Source of the DNA: Arthrobacter bambusae
GTDB taxonomy: Bacteria > Actinomycetota > Actinomycetes > Actinomycetales > Micrococcaceae
Length of the DNA: 64,000 bases
NCBI RefSeq assembly: GCF_030812595.1
Contig: NZ_JAUSSZ010000001.1
Location: 620,001-684,000 of the forward strand
Direction: 5' to 3'
Below, piece after piece: positions 55,687 to 64,000 of the stretch. The notes under the pieces were generated by a model. The model searched no databases. It saw only the letters and a program-made list of their open reading frames with translations, and was not told where the DNA came from. How positions within the stretch are numbered: the first letter of the stretch is position 1; each line of letters opens with the position of its first letter. The position numbers and the translations under genes were made by a program.

Positions 55687-57917
55687 TAGAGCTCCCCTTT
55701 CAGGATGTTCGGAGTACGCCGCCGTTCCGTGAGCCACAGGACGACGACGGCGGCCAGGCCCTGGACAGCGCTGATGGCCAAAGCCGCGGTAAGCGTGGAA
55801 AGCAGCCCCGTATCGGCATAGGAGAACGGCCGGAAACCGGCCAATACCAGCGCACAACCGAGCCCGCCCTGGACAGCCCACACAATTGCTCCAAGCTTGA
55901 TGAATTCGCGGTAGCGCCGTCCCGTCGACAGTCCGAACAGGCCACGGACAATGATCTTGCGCGCGAAACGCTCAAACGCGATCGTCAGTGTCTGCGCGGT
56001 GATGATCACGAGCAGAACCACCAGCGCGGCGAGCACAATCGTGGTGTTGCGAAGGCTCTCTTGGAGGTGGCCGATCCTGGCGAGCTGATATTCGTTGATG
56101 GTCACCAGGTGACGAAGGTTGTCGTCCAGGCTCAATCGTTTGAGCAGCGGCTGGAGGGCGGTGATTGTGGCCTGGGAGCTCCCTTCTTCGAGCGGGATCT
56201 TTAGTCCGGCCCCGGCGTCGCCTGTGACGGCGTTGAGCCGGTCCACGCCAAGGCTGTTGGCGCGGGTCATGACTTCAACGATGGGGTCCTCCACCAAGCC
56301 GCCCGAAGATGCGGAGACGTCGGGGTTGAAGGTGAAAATCTGCTGGCGGTTCTCCGTCCAGATGATCCGCACGCGGAGATCCCGCCGTGTGGAGCTGACG
56401 TCCCGGTGGAAGATCGCCTTCTCTGCGGACGGTGCCCTGTCGCGTTCGGCCTGGAAATAGGCAGCGATGTCTTGTTGCTGGGAACGGAGCCGCTCCGGCA
56501 CGAGCAAGATCCACGATGATTCACTCTCGTCGACCGTGACCGGCCGGCCATCCGTGTCACGGATCGGGTATGCGTGGAGGTAGGCAGGGTTGACCTGCAT
56601 TGATCGGTATTGGCCGGCCGGTCGACTTTCCTGGACAACTGACTCTGAGTAAGCCGCGGCGTACACATACAAGGCACCGCGGGCACTGAGTGCGTCATAG
56701 AGGTCTGTGGCTTGTACGACGGAAAAGCCGGGCTGGCCCGTCTGCAGGTCCACTGCGTCGTTCCCATTGCTCATCGGAGCGAAAACGCCGTATCCGCTGG
56801 TCGAGGTCCAGTGGCGCAGGTTGTCGCGTTCCCGGTTGATCACATCCACGTTCGACCACGCGCCCGCAGCGACCACCACGAGCGCAGTCGAAATTGCAAC
56901 GGACAGAACGATTCCTGTGCCAAACAAAGCTCCGGTGTCACGTCGGTTCTTCAACGCGTCCGAAATTCGCATCCTTGCCACGTACGGTATGGTCAGCAGG
57001 CTGGCAGCGGCGATCAAGCCCAAGGCAAATGCCTGGTCGAGAACCACAACAGCTACGAACCTTGCGTCCGCTCCAGGAAGAAGTGCCGAGACGGAAACAC
57101 AAGTGACGCCGGAAGCAGCACCGACTATCATCAGCGGGCGCCCCGTGATCGTCCACCATGCCCTGGTCACACCATAGCCAAACAAGCGCAACGCGCCGGC
57201 TCTCTTTGCCTCGTACAGCTGCAGATAGACAGCAAGCACAGCGGTGAGGAGAAGGCCGGCGGCCACCGCGAGTTGCAAGTAGATCGGCGGGACATTTGTG
57301 GGGACAACCAACTGCTGATTCGGTGCGCGCAGATCCGACGCCACGAAGGTCCGCCCGGCAACGTGAGTAGTGAGTGACGCAGCAGCTGCATCAACAAAGG
57401 CTGCGCACCCTGCCGGCCCGCACTCGGCATAGTAGGTTCCCGGCGCAGGCAGGGTGTCGAACGCCGTCCGTAACGGACGGAACGAGAAGCGCTCCCCCTC
57501 CCCCAGGACACGCAGAACGCCCACCGTGTTCGGGCTGGTGTCTGTTGATGCGACCGAAGCGTTGCCTTCCTGCGACTCTTGGACTGTAAGGAATCTCCCT
57601 GATGAGAGATTTGCAGCGTCAAAGACGCGGGTATCGGGCCGGGTCAAGAGCACGTACTGAGTCACGAACGTACGATCGTTTTCATCCACCCCGACCACCG
57701 TCCTGAAAACGTTGCTGCGGGTGGATTCTGCTGCACTTCGCAACGCAGACAGCACTGCATCAGGATCCGTTGCATCGCTCGGGACTGAAAACGCCTGCCC
57801 TGCATCGGCTGCCGCCCGCGCCACAGCCGTGCGTTGTTCATTGATTCCGTTGACGAAGCTCGCTCCAAAAGTTGCAGCGCACACTGCGATCACGAGTCCC
57901 AGCAGTACGTGCCTCAT
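55686..57917 (-). CDS. Bacteriocin-associated integral membrane protein (DUF1430-type)
   Basis: 743-residue membrane protein from ATG 57917. It has an N-terminal helix, a large extracellular part, a helix cluster at about residues 210-345 (QLAVAAGLLLTAVLAVYLQL; ALGLIAAASLLTIPYVA; GIVLSVAISTALVVVAAGAW), a second extracellular domain (about 360-620) and three C-terminal helices. The two-lobed layout fits FtsX/MacB-like permeases and the bacteriocin-associated DUF1430 family. It lies between the bacteriocin gene and the ATPase, as in lactococcin 972 clusters. Confidence 0.83.
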   Translation of the reverse strand: MRHVLLGLVIAVCAATFGASFVNGINEQRTAVARAAADAGQAFSVPSDATDPDAVLSALRSAAESTRSNVFRTVVGVDENDRTFVTQYVLLTRPDTRVFDAANLSSGRFLTVQESQEGNASVASTDTSPNTVGVLRVLGEGERFSFRPLRTAFDTLPAPGTYYAECGPAGCAAFVDAAAASLTTHVAGRTFVASDLRAPNQQLVVPTNVPPIYLQLAVAAGLLLTAVLAVYLQLYEAKRAGALRLFGYGVTRAWWTITGRPLMIVGAASGVTCVSVSALLPGADARFVAVVVLDQAFALGLIAAASLLTIPYVARMRISDALKNRRDTGALFGTGIVLSVAISTALVVVAAGAWSNVDVINRERDNLRHWTSTSGYGVFAPMSNGNDAVDLQTGQPGFSVVQATDLYDALSARGALYVYAAAYSESVVQESRPAGQYRSMQVNPAYLHAYPIRDTDGRPVTVDESESSWILLVPERLRSQQQDIAAYFQAERDRAPSAEKAIFHRDVSSTRRDLRVRIIWTENRQQIFTFNPDVSASSGGLVEDPIVEVMTRANSLGVDRLNAVTGDAGAGLKIPLEEGSSQATITALQPLLKRLSLDDNLRHLVTINEYQLARIGHLQESLRNTTIVLAALVVLLVIITAQTLTIAFERFARKIIVRGLFGLSTGRRYREFIKLGAIVWAVQGGLGCALVLAGFRPFSYADTGLLSTLTAALAISAVQGLAAVVVLWLTERRRTPNILKGEL

Positions 57918-58047
57918 CGGATTACCACCCCTTCAGCTTGTCGACATTTCCGCTTGCCGCGCACAAACAAGCGGGCCGGCGGGCCCAAACGGGACCCGCC
58001 GGCCGACAACCGCGCTGACGGCACGCGCAAATTGGGATGGCTGCTGC

Positions 58048-58356
58048 TCAGTAGGTATTCCAGTATTGGGCGGCATTCTCGCCGACGCCGCACTGGGTAT
58101 TCGCTTTAGCCCAGCTATTGGCGGTTGCGTAGACCTTGACCGTGTTCGGACCGCCGATAGCCGTAGCTGAGTGGTAGGCGGCCGGATGAACGTAGTGAGA
58201 CCAGACGTTCTTGAACCATGGTGCTTGGAACGCGGTCCCATAACTCCAGGTGCCGCCACCGACGTTGGTGATCGTTCCCGCCAACGCAGGAGCCGCGGCG
58301 CCGACCGTCAACAAACCGACCAAGACTCCCCCGGCGACCGGACGCTTAACCTTCAT
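58048..58356 (-). CDS. Lactococcin 972 family bacteriocin
   Basis: 102-residue precursor from ATG 58356. A Sec signal peptide (KVKRPVAGGVLVGLLTVGAA to ALA) leads to a ~75-residue mature part with the family hallmarks: GGGTWSYGT, the VWSHYVHPAAYHSATA block, and the C-terminal AQYWNTY (compare the aromatic end FYYNFW of lactococcin 972). The latter inhibits septum formation by binding lipid II. There is a Cys in NTQCGVGE. It is followed by the permease and ATPase genes, completing the usual three-gene locus. Confidence 0.88.
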   Translation of the reverse strand: MKVKRPVAGGVLVGLLTVGAAAPALAGTITNVGGGTWSYGTAFQAPWFKNVWSHYVHPAAYHSATAIGGPNTVKVYATANSWAKANTQCGVGENAAQYWNTY

Positions 58357-58428
58357 GACAATCCCCATTCTTTTAGCGGCCAGAGTTGGCCCTTGCGGAG
58401 AGACGATTCGCCTCTACCGATGGATGAG

Positions 58429-58554
58429 CCCCCAAAAGTAGAAAGGACCACCCCCGCTTGCCCTTCAGCCGCTCGGAGAAACGGTCAAATGGCCTGCTAC
58501 TAGAACTAGTGGCCCGTCGCCTGTATTTATGGCGCAAAAGCGCAGGAAATCGCC
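58429..58554. repeat. Shared upstream element, copy 1 (before the bacteriocin gene)
   Basis: A ~125-bp stretch very similar to 63471-63600. Shared blocks include CCCAAAAGTA, AAAGGACC, TTCAGCCGC, ACGGTCAAATGG and CAGTGGCCC-like AGTGGCCC. It lies 73 bp upstream of the bacteriocin start on the minus strand and probably carries its promoter; TTTGACCGTTT on the minus strand could hold a -35. Confidence 0.75.
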
Positions 58555-58579
58555 TCAATTTTTCAACTCCGCCTGGACG

Positions 58580-58609
58580 CTTCAACTGTCAAATTCTTGA
58601 CAGTTGAAG
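58580..58609. repeat. Perfect hairpin in the divergent region
   Basis: CTTCAACTGTCAA (58580-58592), loop ATTC, then TTGACAGTTGAAG (58597-58609). It could be an operator or a terminator; the right arm contains TTGACA, a -35-like hexamer pointing at the surface-protein gene, 138 bp upstream of its GTG. Confidence 0.6.
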
Positions 58610-58746
58610 GCACTCCTCTCTCAACCTCCGACGGCCTGAAGCAATGCCCTTCTTTCACGAACTGCGATTTGTCCGGCTCTCTACAAACGGGACCACCGAG
58701 GGGTGGTCATCGCGTATCAGGCGCGGTTGAAGAGAAGGGAAGCTAA

Positions 58747-61098
58747 GTGAGTCAAAGAGGATTAGAACGAGACCCAGCCACAGCGCCGGGACAGGCAAAG
58801 AGCTGGCGGGCGTTCACCAAGACAAGGGCTCTGACAGCCGCCGGCGCCCTTGTCCTTTCCGCCATCGGGACCGGTGGCATCTTGGCCGCGCCCGCGGCAC
58901 ATGCCGCCGCCGACCTGCCGGGCATGCACCGATCGGGCATCACCGTCCAGGCTCCGCCACCCCGGGGGTTTGGGGATTGGTCCATGTGGCTGGGTTCCCT
59001 GAACTTGAACGGCGCCGCCGGAGGTCCAACGGCATTCTGCTTTGACGTCGGGATCCCGGCCGGGCCGGCCGGGTCCGGGACCGTGGGCTCCCTTGGAAAC
59101 CCACAACTTAACTACGCCATCCAGAAGTACCAGGGCGATTCTGCCAACCATGCAGCCTTGGCATACCTGGCACACGAGCTCGCGGATCCGAGGTTCAACG
59201 TGCCATGGAACGGCATGGGTGCTCCCTATCCCAACCTGCGGGACTCATCCGATCCGCGGTTGCCCGGAGTCCGCGCCCAGGCCGCGGCAATGCTGGCCGA
59301 CGCCAAGGCCAATTCTGGCCCGTACTCCACCCGGCCGAAGCTCTCGATGGACGCGAACGGTCGCAGCGGCACAGTCACCGCGACGGAACTGATTTCCGCA
59401 GCCGGGAACAAGCTGAGCGGGTTTCCGGCCCGCGCAGTGCTGAACGGGCCAGCCGTATGGGCGGGAACGAACTCCCAGTCAATCAACGTCCGTACCGGAG
59501 ATCAGCCCGGCTTCGCGGCCACCGGAAACGGACAAGTGTCCGTCACGCTGACAATCGACGCGCCCGGCGTGTCAGCGACAACCTACTCCGTACCGGGGTA
59601 CCAGAACCTTCTCGTTGCAGGCGGGACCCAACCCGTCGCGGGGACGTCAGCCGATGCCAGAGTGATCTTCGATTTTCAGCCTGTAGCGACATCGACCGCC
59701 ACCCGTTATGTGGAAGCAAGCCAGCCACTGTTGGATGTACTGCACGTAAACACGTCCACCGGGAGCACCAATGACTGGGTGTTAGTGAACGGCACCCACG
59801 TTCCAGCCCGATTCGACCTCGACTGGTACTACAGTCCGGTCAAACTCGCCCCGGCCGCCCAGGTCCCGGCTGGGGTGGTGAAGTTTGCTTCGGGAACCGG
59901 CACCGCGACGGGACCCGGCGACGTCACGGTGACCGCGGACAAGAAGGCGGACAAAGCAGGCTACTACTACCCCGTGGCCCGCTTCGCCAAGGCGGCGCAG
60001 CCCACCGGGGTGCAGCAGTACTTCCGTGGCGACTGGACCGCTGGATTCAATGATCCGAACGAGGAGACGATCCAGAAGTACCAGCCCGAAGTAGTGACCA
60101 AGGCATCCGCCATTGAAAACGGCAAGGTCCACGACATCATCACTGTCACCGGCAACGAACCACATAAGGAACTCTCCATCACAACGGACGTGGTCCTGAC
60201 CTCAGTCTCCCCCATTGCCGGCGGCACCGACACCGCCCCTGCCGACGCCGAGGTCATCGATACCGTCATCACGAAGGTCACCGGGAACGGCGAATTCAAG
60301 ACCGCGGCCGTCGAGGTTCCATGGGAGAAAATCGTCGCCGAGAAATGGGCCAAAGGCCTGAATGCACATCTGTACTTCTCCGAGAAGATCGACGGTACCG
60401 AATCCACCAAGCCGTGGGACGGCAAAGAACTGCTGCCCAACGAAACCGTCACGGTCGCAAAACCTTCGATCGTCACCACGGCCTCGGAGAACGGCGCCGT
60501 TCCGCTCGTGGCCCACGACATCGGAATAGTCTCGGGCACCATCCCTTCCGGCGCCGGGATCAAAGTCACCACCAAAGTGAGCCAGTACAAGTTTGACGAC
60601 TCGACGGACGGGTCCGCCCAGGCCGTCTGCGCCAACCCGTCCTGGACCTCCACGGATCAGGATGTCACCGAAACAGGCGAAATCACCTACCCGAGCCACA
60701 CCATCGCCCACAAGGGTACATACGGATACGTCGAGGAACTTAACCTGACCATCGACAAGGGCCGGGGCAAGGAGCCATTCACCGCACAGCTGCACAAGGG
60801 CAACTGCGGCGAAAAGAACGAAACTGTTATCGCCTATCCCGAAGCAGCCACCGTCCCCCCAAAGGATCAGGCCCCAAAGGAGCCGGCCCCGAATAAGCCC
60901 GCACTGATGGTCAACACCGGATTCGCGCCCGGCAGTGGCACGGGACAGGAAGCCGGGCCGAACCTGCCGCTGCTGCTCGCAGGCGGGACCGCCACCGCGT
61001 TGGCCATCCTTGGAGGAGCCGGGCTTTTGTACCGCAAACACTTCAACAACCGCCGAGGTGGAACGGACAGCCTCCCAGCGGACGAACACGCTGACTAG
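58747..61098 (+). CDS. Large surface-anchored adhesin-like protein
   Basis: 783-residue secreted protein from GTG 58747. A long signal peptide ends near APAAHAAADL. The N-terminal domain begins PTAFCFDVGIPAGPAG (thioester-domain-like Cys; inference), followed by repeated beta-sandwich domains (EVVTKASAIENGKVHDIITVTG and the related block near residue 565) of the kind called VaFE/T-Q repeats. The C-terminus has VNTGF (722-726), a Gly/Pro linker, a hydrophobic helix (LPLLLAGGTATALAILGGAG) and a basic stretch, an atypical sorting signal. A sortase-like gene lies 90 bp downstream, so the pair is likely dedicated. Confidence 0.82.
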   Translation: MSQRGLERDPATAPGQAKSWRAFTKTRALTAAGALVLSAIGTGGILAAPAAHAAADLPGMHRSGITVQAPPPRGFGDWSMWLGSLNLNGAAGGPTAFCFDVGIPAGPAGSGTVGSLGNPQLNYAIQKYQGDSANHAALAYLAHELADPRFNVPWNGMGAPYPNLRDSSDPRLPGVRAQAAAMLADAKANSGPYSTRPKLSMDANGRSGTVTATELISAAGNKLSGFPARAVLNGPAVWAGTNSQSINVRTGDQPGFAATGNGQVSVTLTIDAPGVSATTYSVPGYQNLLVAGGTQPVAGTSADARVIFDFQPVATSTATRYVEASQPLLDVLHVNTSTGSTNDWVLVNGTHVPARFDLDWYYSPVKLAPAAQVPAGVVKFASGTGTATGPGDVTVTADKKADKAGYYYPVARFAKAAQPTGVQQYFRGDWTAGFNDPNEETIQKYQPEVVTKASAIENGKVHDIITVTGNEPHKELSITTDVVLTSVSPIAGGTDTAPADAEVIDTVITKVTGNGEFKTAAVEVPWEKIVAEKWAKGLNAHLYFSEKIDGTESTKPWDGKELLPNETVTVAKPSIVTTASENGAVPLVAHDIGIVSGTIPSGAGIKVTTKVSQYKFDDSTDGSAQAVCANPSWTSTDQDVTETGEITYPSHTIAHKGTYGYVEELNLTIDKGRGKEPFTAQLHKGNCGEKNETVIAYPEAATVPPKDQAPKEPAPNKPALMVNTGFAPGSGTGQEAGPNLPLLLAGGTATALAILGGAGLLYRKHFNNRRGGTDSLPADEHAD

Positions 61099-61188
61099 AA
61101 GCACCGCTGTCAGATTGACGCGGGGCACCCGGATCCAGCCACCCAGGCTGACCACCGGGCGCCCCGCCCCACACCCGAGGAGCATCCC

Positions 61189-61848
61189 ATGATCGAACCC
61201 TGCGACCGTCGTCGCGTCCTGCTGAACCGTTGTGCACCGACTGCGCTCGTCCTTTTGGGAGCGGCCGGTGCGATTGCAGGCGTCTTGGCCTTTACAGCAC
61301 CATCCGCTCCCCCGCCGGCTCGGCAGACACCTGCACTGGCGCCGTTTACTTCTGCCGAACCGGACACGTACACCGGGCCGACCGCGACTCCCGGCCTTCG
61401 GCCCAACACGCTTTCCATTCCGGGAATAGACCTCACAGTGGGGCTCGTGGACCAAGGCCGTGACGATTCCGGCTACCTGGTGGTCCCGCACGCCACCAAA
61501 GCTGCCCGCTACAAAGGGTCCGCGGCTGTTTGTGCCGCGGAGGGATCGACCCTCCTGGCCGGGCACGTCAACTTCCCGGACGGATCGCCCGCTCCGATGG
61601 CTTCCCTCGTCCGGGCGACCAAGGGCATGCCCCTCTATGTGTCAGACAAGTCCGGCATGACCTGCCGGTACAAGATCGTCGGCTTGGAATCGCTGGCGAA
61701 AACATCCCTGCCGGCGGATACGTTTGCCACCGAAGGCCCGCCCATACTGCGGGTGGTGACGTGTGATCTTGCGAGCCCCTTCCTCGCCGTTGCCGGGCAG
61801 GCCCAGTTCGCCAACAACACCGTGGCCACCGCAGTCCCCTGGCCATGA
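61189..61848 (+). CDS. Class F-like sortase domain protein
   Basis: 219-residue membrane-anchored transpeptidase from ATG 61189 (GAGGAG upstream). One membrane segment (residues about 18-36) and a Pro-rich linker precede the sortase barrel: LSIPGIDLTVGLVDQG, the catalytic His 126 in LLAGHVN, and catalytic Cys 192 in LRVVTCDLAS. The expected Arg downstream of the Cys is not visible: residues 193-219 contain none. It may be replaced or the enzyme may be weak. It probably attaches the upstream surface protein. Confidence 0.82.
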   Translation: MIEPCDRRRVLLNRCAPTALVLLGAAGAIAGVLAFTAPSAPPPARQTPALAPFTSAEPDTYTGPTATPGLRPNTLSIPGIDLTVGLVDQGRDDSGYLVVPHATKAARYKGSAAVCAAEGSTLLAGHVNFPDGSPAPMASLVRATKGMPLYVSDKSGMTCRYKIVGLESLAKTSLPADTFATEGPPILRVVTCDLASPFLAVAGQAQFANNTVATAVPWP

Positions 61849-61907
61849 CGAACCGCTACGGTCCAAGGCGGGTTGGCGCGGTCAAGCAGGACGCAGGACT
61901 GCATGCT

Positions 61908-62753
61908 TCAAGCTGCATAGCTGCCGGTCCGGGCGTTCTTGGGTCTCGCTTTGTTCCAGACCAGCGATTGCAACGCCTCCCGGACGCCGGGCAAGGCAAG
62001 GGCGTTGACAGGTGAGATTCCGCGGAGGCGCCCCCAAAGGTAGCCGCGCTCGCCGCAGACAAACTCCACGAGCGCCCTCTTATGGCCTCTGGGCACGCAG
62101 CTCAACGCCCTGTTCGTTTCCAAACGGGAGAGCGCGGCACCAGGCTCCGGCGCGAAGGAAATCTCCTCCATGTGCCGGGACGCTCGCTGTTCAATCACCT
62201 GCAGGCCCTGCTCTGCAACGTCGCGATCCCAACCGGCCCTGATCAACAACGCCGTCAATTCGTCCCAGAGAGGCGACGAACCGGCGGGCATGTGCAAAGT
62301 GGCCATCGGAATCTGCGGCCATTCGCATTCATGTCCGTACACCGAGACCAGGGGCGCCATCTCCCCGAGCGTCTGGTTCTTCTTCATCTCCGCCCACACG
62401 CCGTCCCGGACATCGCGCTCTGAGAGCCAGTGGCGCTGGGCCACAGTCCACGTTCGGAGCTCGTTGCGGACAACCGACAGCAGCCATGCGCAAGCCGGGA
62501 CACCCGCGGGTATTCCGCGGTCGCAAAGAACTTCGGCAGCGTAGGACAGCGGATCTTCGGGGGCAATTGAGGGGAACTCGTGCTGGAACCGGGACAGTAG
62601 GGCCGGAAGAACCGAACCGAACAACTCCCGGCAGGACGGACCGTCCCGGCCTTCCCGTTGCCATCTTGAGACCAAGTCCCGCAGGAAGCCGTCCCGTTCA
62701 GCCGGCGTCGAAAACCCGCCACGGATTCCCGGAGTCACGCGGCGACGCCCCAC
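61908..62753 (-). CDS. Hypothetical protein, partner of the HTH gene
   Basis: 281-residue protein from GTG 62753, overlapping the upstream HTH gene by 19 bp. I do not recognise a domain. Visible traits: PEDPLSYAAEVLCDRGIPAG, ACAWLLSVVRNELRTWTVAQ, and a central helical part with WDRDVAEQGLQVIEQRASRH. No signal peptide or membrane segment. It ends near the sortase gene on the opposite strand. Confidence 0.7.
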   Translation of the reverse strand: MGRRRVTPGIRGGFSTPAERDGFLRDLVSRWQREGRDGPSCRELFGSVLPALLSRFQHEFPSIAPEDPLSYAAEVLCDRGIPAGVPACAWLLSVVRNELRTWTVAQRHWLSERDVRDGVWAEMKKNQTLGEMAPLVSVYGHECEWPQIPMATLHMPAGSSPLWDELTALLIRAGWDRDVAEQGLQVIEQRASRHMEEISFAPEPGAALSRLETNRALSCVPRGHKRALVEFVCGERGYLWGRLRGISPVNALALPGVREALQSLVWNKARPKNARTGSYAA

Positions 62754-63457
62754 TGCTTCGCAACATCGCTCATCAGTTCCGCTGCCGCGTGGAACTGGGC
62801 GGCCAGCCGGCGTCGACGTGCAGGATGGGCCTCAGGCAGGCGTTGGACCACAAGCTCAGAGGCTCCCATATTCCGGATCGAATCCATCAACTCCCGCAGC
62901 TGGAGTTCCGCCAGGACGGCCGCGTCGGAAGGACCCTGATCCACGCCCAAGGCGCCCACATCGCTCAGGAACCCCTCCACATCGAAAACTCCTTCATTGG
63001 GATCGGAGCCGGAAGCCGGGTGAATCACGCCGAACTCCGGTGGCACGGAAGGTGCAATGCGGCGGACTTTGCCGTCCAGGGACCACCTGACGGACGGCAG
63101 CGTTCCACCCTCGGCAACGCCCTTTGCAAGCAATGTCTTCACGGTCCCATGAGATACGCCCAAAACCGGGGCGATGGCACGGAGGGACAAATTTCCAGCT
63201 GCCAACTCCATGGCGACACTCACCCGGTCATTGCGCCTCAGGCTAGGAAGGACGAGTTGTTCGGCCTCCACCAACTCAGCCCACGTACCCAGGCCAAAGG
63301 CCTTCCACGCCCTCGCCTCATACAGTTCCAACGCAAGGTTCGCTGCTTGGCCGAGCAGCCGGTCAACCACGCCCACCTGGCGGTCAAGCTCAGCTAAACG
63401 CAGGCGCAACCGGTTCACTTTGACGCGGGCACCCCCGATATCCAGCTCTCCTTGCAT
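62735..63457 (-). CDS. HTH-containing hypothetical regulator
   Basis: 240-residue protein from ATG 63457, with GGGAGG upstream. Residues about 80-105 form an HTH: SVAMELAAGNLSLRAIAPVL then GVSHGTVKTLLAKG. The LRAIAPVLGVSHGTV block followed by SLDGKVRR is like the HTH region of phage/plasmid-type DNA-binding proteins of actinobacteria. The rest is helical and unknown. Its upstream region shares a ~130-bp element with the bacteriocin gene, so the two may be co-regulated; it could be the regulator. Confidence 0.75.
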   Translation of the reverse strand: MQGELDIGGARVKVNRLRLRLAELDRQVGVVDRLLGQAANLALELYEARAWKAFGLGTWAELVEAEQLVLPSLRRNDRVSVAMELAAGNLSLRAIAPVLGVSHGTVKTLLAKGVAEGGTLPSVRWSLDGKVRRIAPSVPPEFGVIHPASGSDPNEGVFDVEGFLSDVGALGVDQGPSDAAVLAELQLRELMDSIRNMGASELVVQRLPEAHPARRRRLAAQFHAAAELMSDVAKQWGVAA

Positions 63458-63470
63458 ACCTGCGCACCTC

Positions 63471-63600
63471 CCCAAAAGTACAAAGGACCCCCGGCATGCC
63501 GTTCAGCCGCACGGTCAAACGGTCAAATGGGCTGTTACTAAAAACAGTGGCCCTTCGTCCCGATTCATGACGCAGAGCTCCGGAAATCCCCCGAAACAGC
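63471..63600. repeat. Shared upstream element, copy 2 (before the HTH gene)
   Basis: Similar to 58429-58554 in the same orientation, beginning 14 bp upstream of the HTH gene start on the minus strand. Shared blocks are CCCAAAAGTA, AAAGGACC, TTCAGCCGC, ACGGTCAAATGG and AGTGGCCC, in the same order and spacing within a few bases. Confidence 0.75.
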
Positions 63601-63699
63601 ACGCGGCGCGCTCCCGCGGGAAACGGGTGATGCCCATAAAACGTCCATATTTCCACGCTCTGCCATTGTCAACGGGATCGTCGTCGCCAACAATGAAGC

Positions 63700-64000
63700 A
63701 TGCCGGTCTACGTGAGGTCCCTGGAAACTGCCGTACCGCCAACAGTGCTTGTGCAGCCACAAGCCCGCGACGTATTTGCATCCCAACCCGGCCTGACACG
63801 GCTCGGTTCCCGCTTGGTACGAACTTGCTTCGATTCAGCAGCCATCGACACCCGATTCACCGCGGTCGCCGAATTGTCCCTGGACAGCCACGCCGAGAAT
63901 CCGTCGTTCTTTGACCCTGCCACGGGCCGCGTCCTTAGCCCCAGCACGAAAGTACGGAACGAAATCTTCGCCGTGGAGGCCACCAAGCTGTTCATTGAGG
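63700..64000 (+). CDS. Type III polyketide synthase, N-terminal part (cut by window end)
   Basis: From ATG 63700 the frame is open to the last base: PVYVRSLETAVPPTVLVQPQ, ARDVFASQPGLTRLG, LVRTCFDSAAIDTRFTAVAE, ENPSFFDPATGRVLSPSTKV and AVEATKLFIE. This is the N-terminal ~100 residues of a chalcone-synthase-like (type III PKS) protein: the region DTRFTAV-ENPSFFDPATG lies before the active-site Cys, which is outside the window. Type III PKS make alkylresorcinol or pyrone products from malonyl-CoA. It diverges from the HTH gene pair. Confidence 0.82.
   Translation, partial: MPVYVRSLETAVPPTVLVQPQARDVFASQPGLTRLGSRLVRTCFDSAAIDTRFTAVAELSLDSHAENPSFFDPATGRVLSPSTKVRNEIFAVEATKLFIE

Larger units (their letters stand above)
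58357..58746. other. 390-bp divergent region, bacteriocin / surface protein
   Basis: Non-coding. It holds copy 1 of the shared upstream element, a perfect 13-bp stem hairpin (58580-58609), and the GAAGGGA ribosome-binding site of the surface protein. The DNA is less G+C-rich than its flanks. Confidence 0.6.

Noticed and set aside
60202..61566. 454-codon minus-strand frame across the surface protein and sortase
   Set aside because: Antisense shadow; it spans two well-supported plus-strand genes and has no motif.

Overview
The window is a high-GC chromosomal segment of a Gram-positive actinobacterium, most likely Arthrobacter sensu lato (Micrococcaceae). The pointers are the gene set and order (hrcA-dnaJ-rsmE-phoH-ybeY-corC-era, leuA-recO-uppS, ctaC-ctaD-ctaF, ctaE-qcrC-qcrA-qcrB), a di-haem QcrC, LytR-CpsA-Psr wall ligases, sortase-type anchors, many GTG/TTG starts and many starts that look leaderless. 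The genus is inferred from memory of gene order and was not checked by any search.

Positions 1-36.4 kb are mostly conserved housekeeping DNA: heat-shock regulation and chaperone (hrcA, dnaJ), ribosome maturation (rsmE, ybeY, era), a cell-wall ligase, an M13 peptidase, leuA behind a probable leucine leader peptide, recO, uppS, an operon of a KstD-like flavoprotein with two tandem alpha/beta hydrolases, pyrD, an M20 dipeptidase, an ErpA-type Fe-S carrier, and both arms of the aa3/bc1 respiratory supercomplex. A TTG-started HPr gene and a DasR-like GntR regulator diverge around a dre-like palindrome. trpD, an Lrp/AsnC ligand-binding domain protein, DUF3054, a VOC protein and a second LytR-CpsA-Psr paralogue follow.

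Positions 36.5-55 kb are plastic and rich in broken genes. They hold a glycine-rich LAxTG wall protein and a LuxR-family ATPase regulator, each interrupted by one frameshift; a 75-residue stub of an ABC ATPase in front of a GbsR/MarR gene; a PhzF-family gene reduced to its two ends plus a nonsense codon; and a small immunity-like gene split by a nonsense codon.

The centre of interest is 46.3-55.0 kb. Two homologous but diverged three-gene modules (active tyrosine recombinase, small XRE-like HTH protein, and a large protein with three predicted zinc ribbons on a catalytically degenerate recombinase-like domain) point away from each other around a 477-bp non-coding hub. The hub holds four copies of a 13-bp palindrome (TGCATNNNATGCA type) and a recombination-site-like inverted repeat with a conserved 16-nt spacer. 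Three more copies of that site lie at 55 kb, in a tandem array of about 139-bp units. Small possible cargo genes (an LRR protein, a DUF6984-like protein, an immunity-like pseudogene) lie on the outer flanks. I read this as a site-specific, possibly cassette-capturing mobile system.

Positions 55-64 kb hold a complete lactococcin-972-like bacteriocin locus (peptide, DUF1430-type membrane protein, ABC ATPase), a large surface protein with its own sortase-like gene, an uncharacterised HTH gene pair that shares a ~130-bp upstream element with the bacteriocin gene, and the first 100 codons of a type III polyketide synthase running off the right edge.
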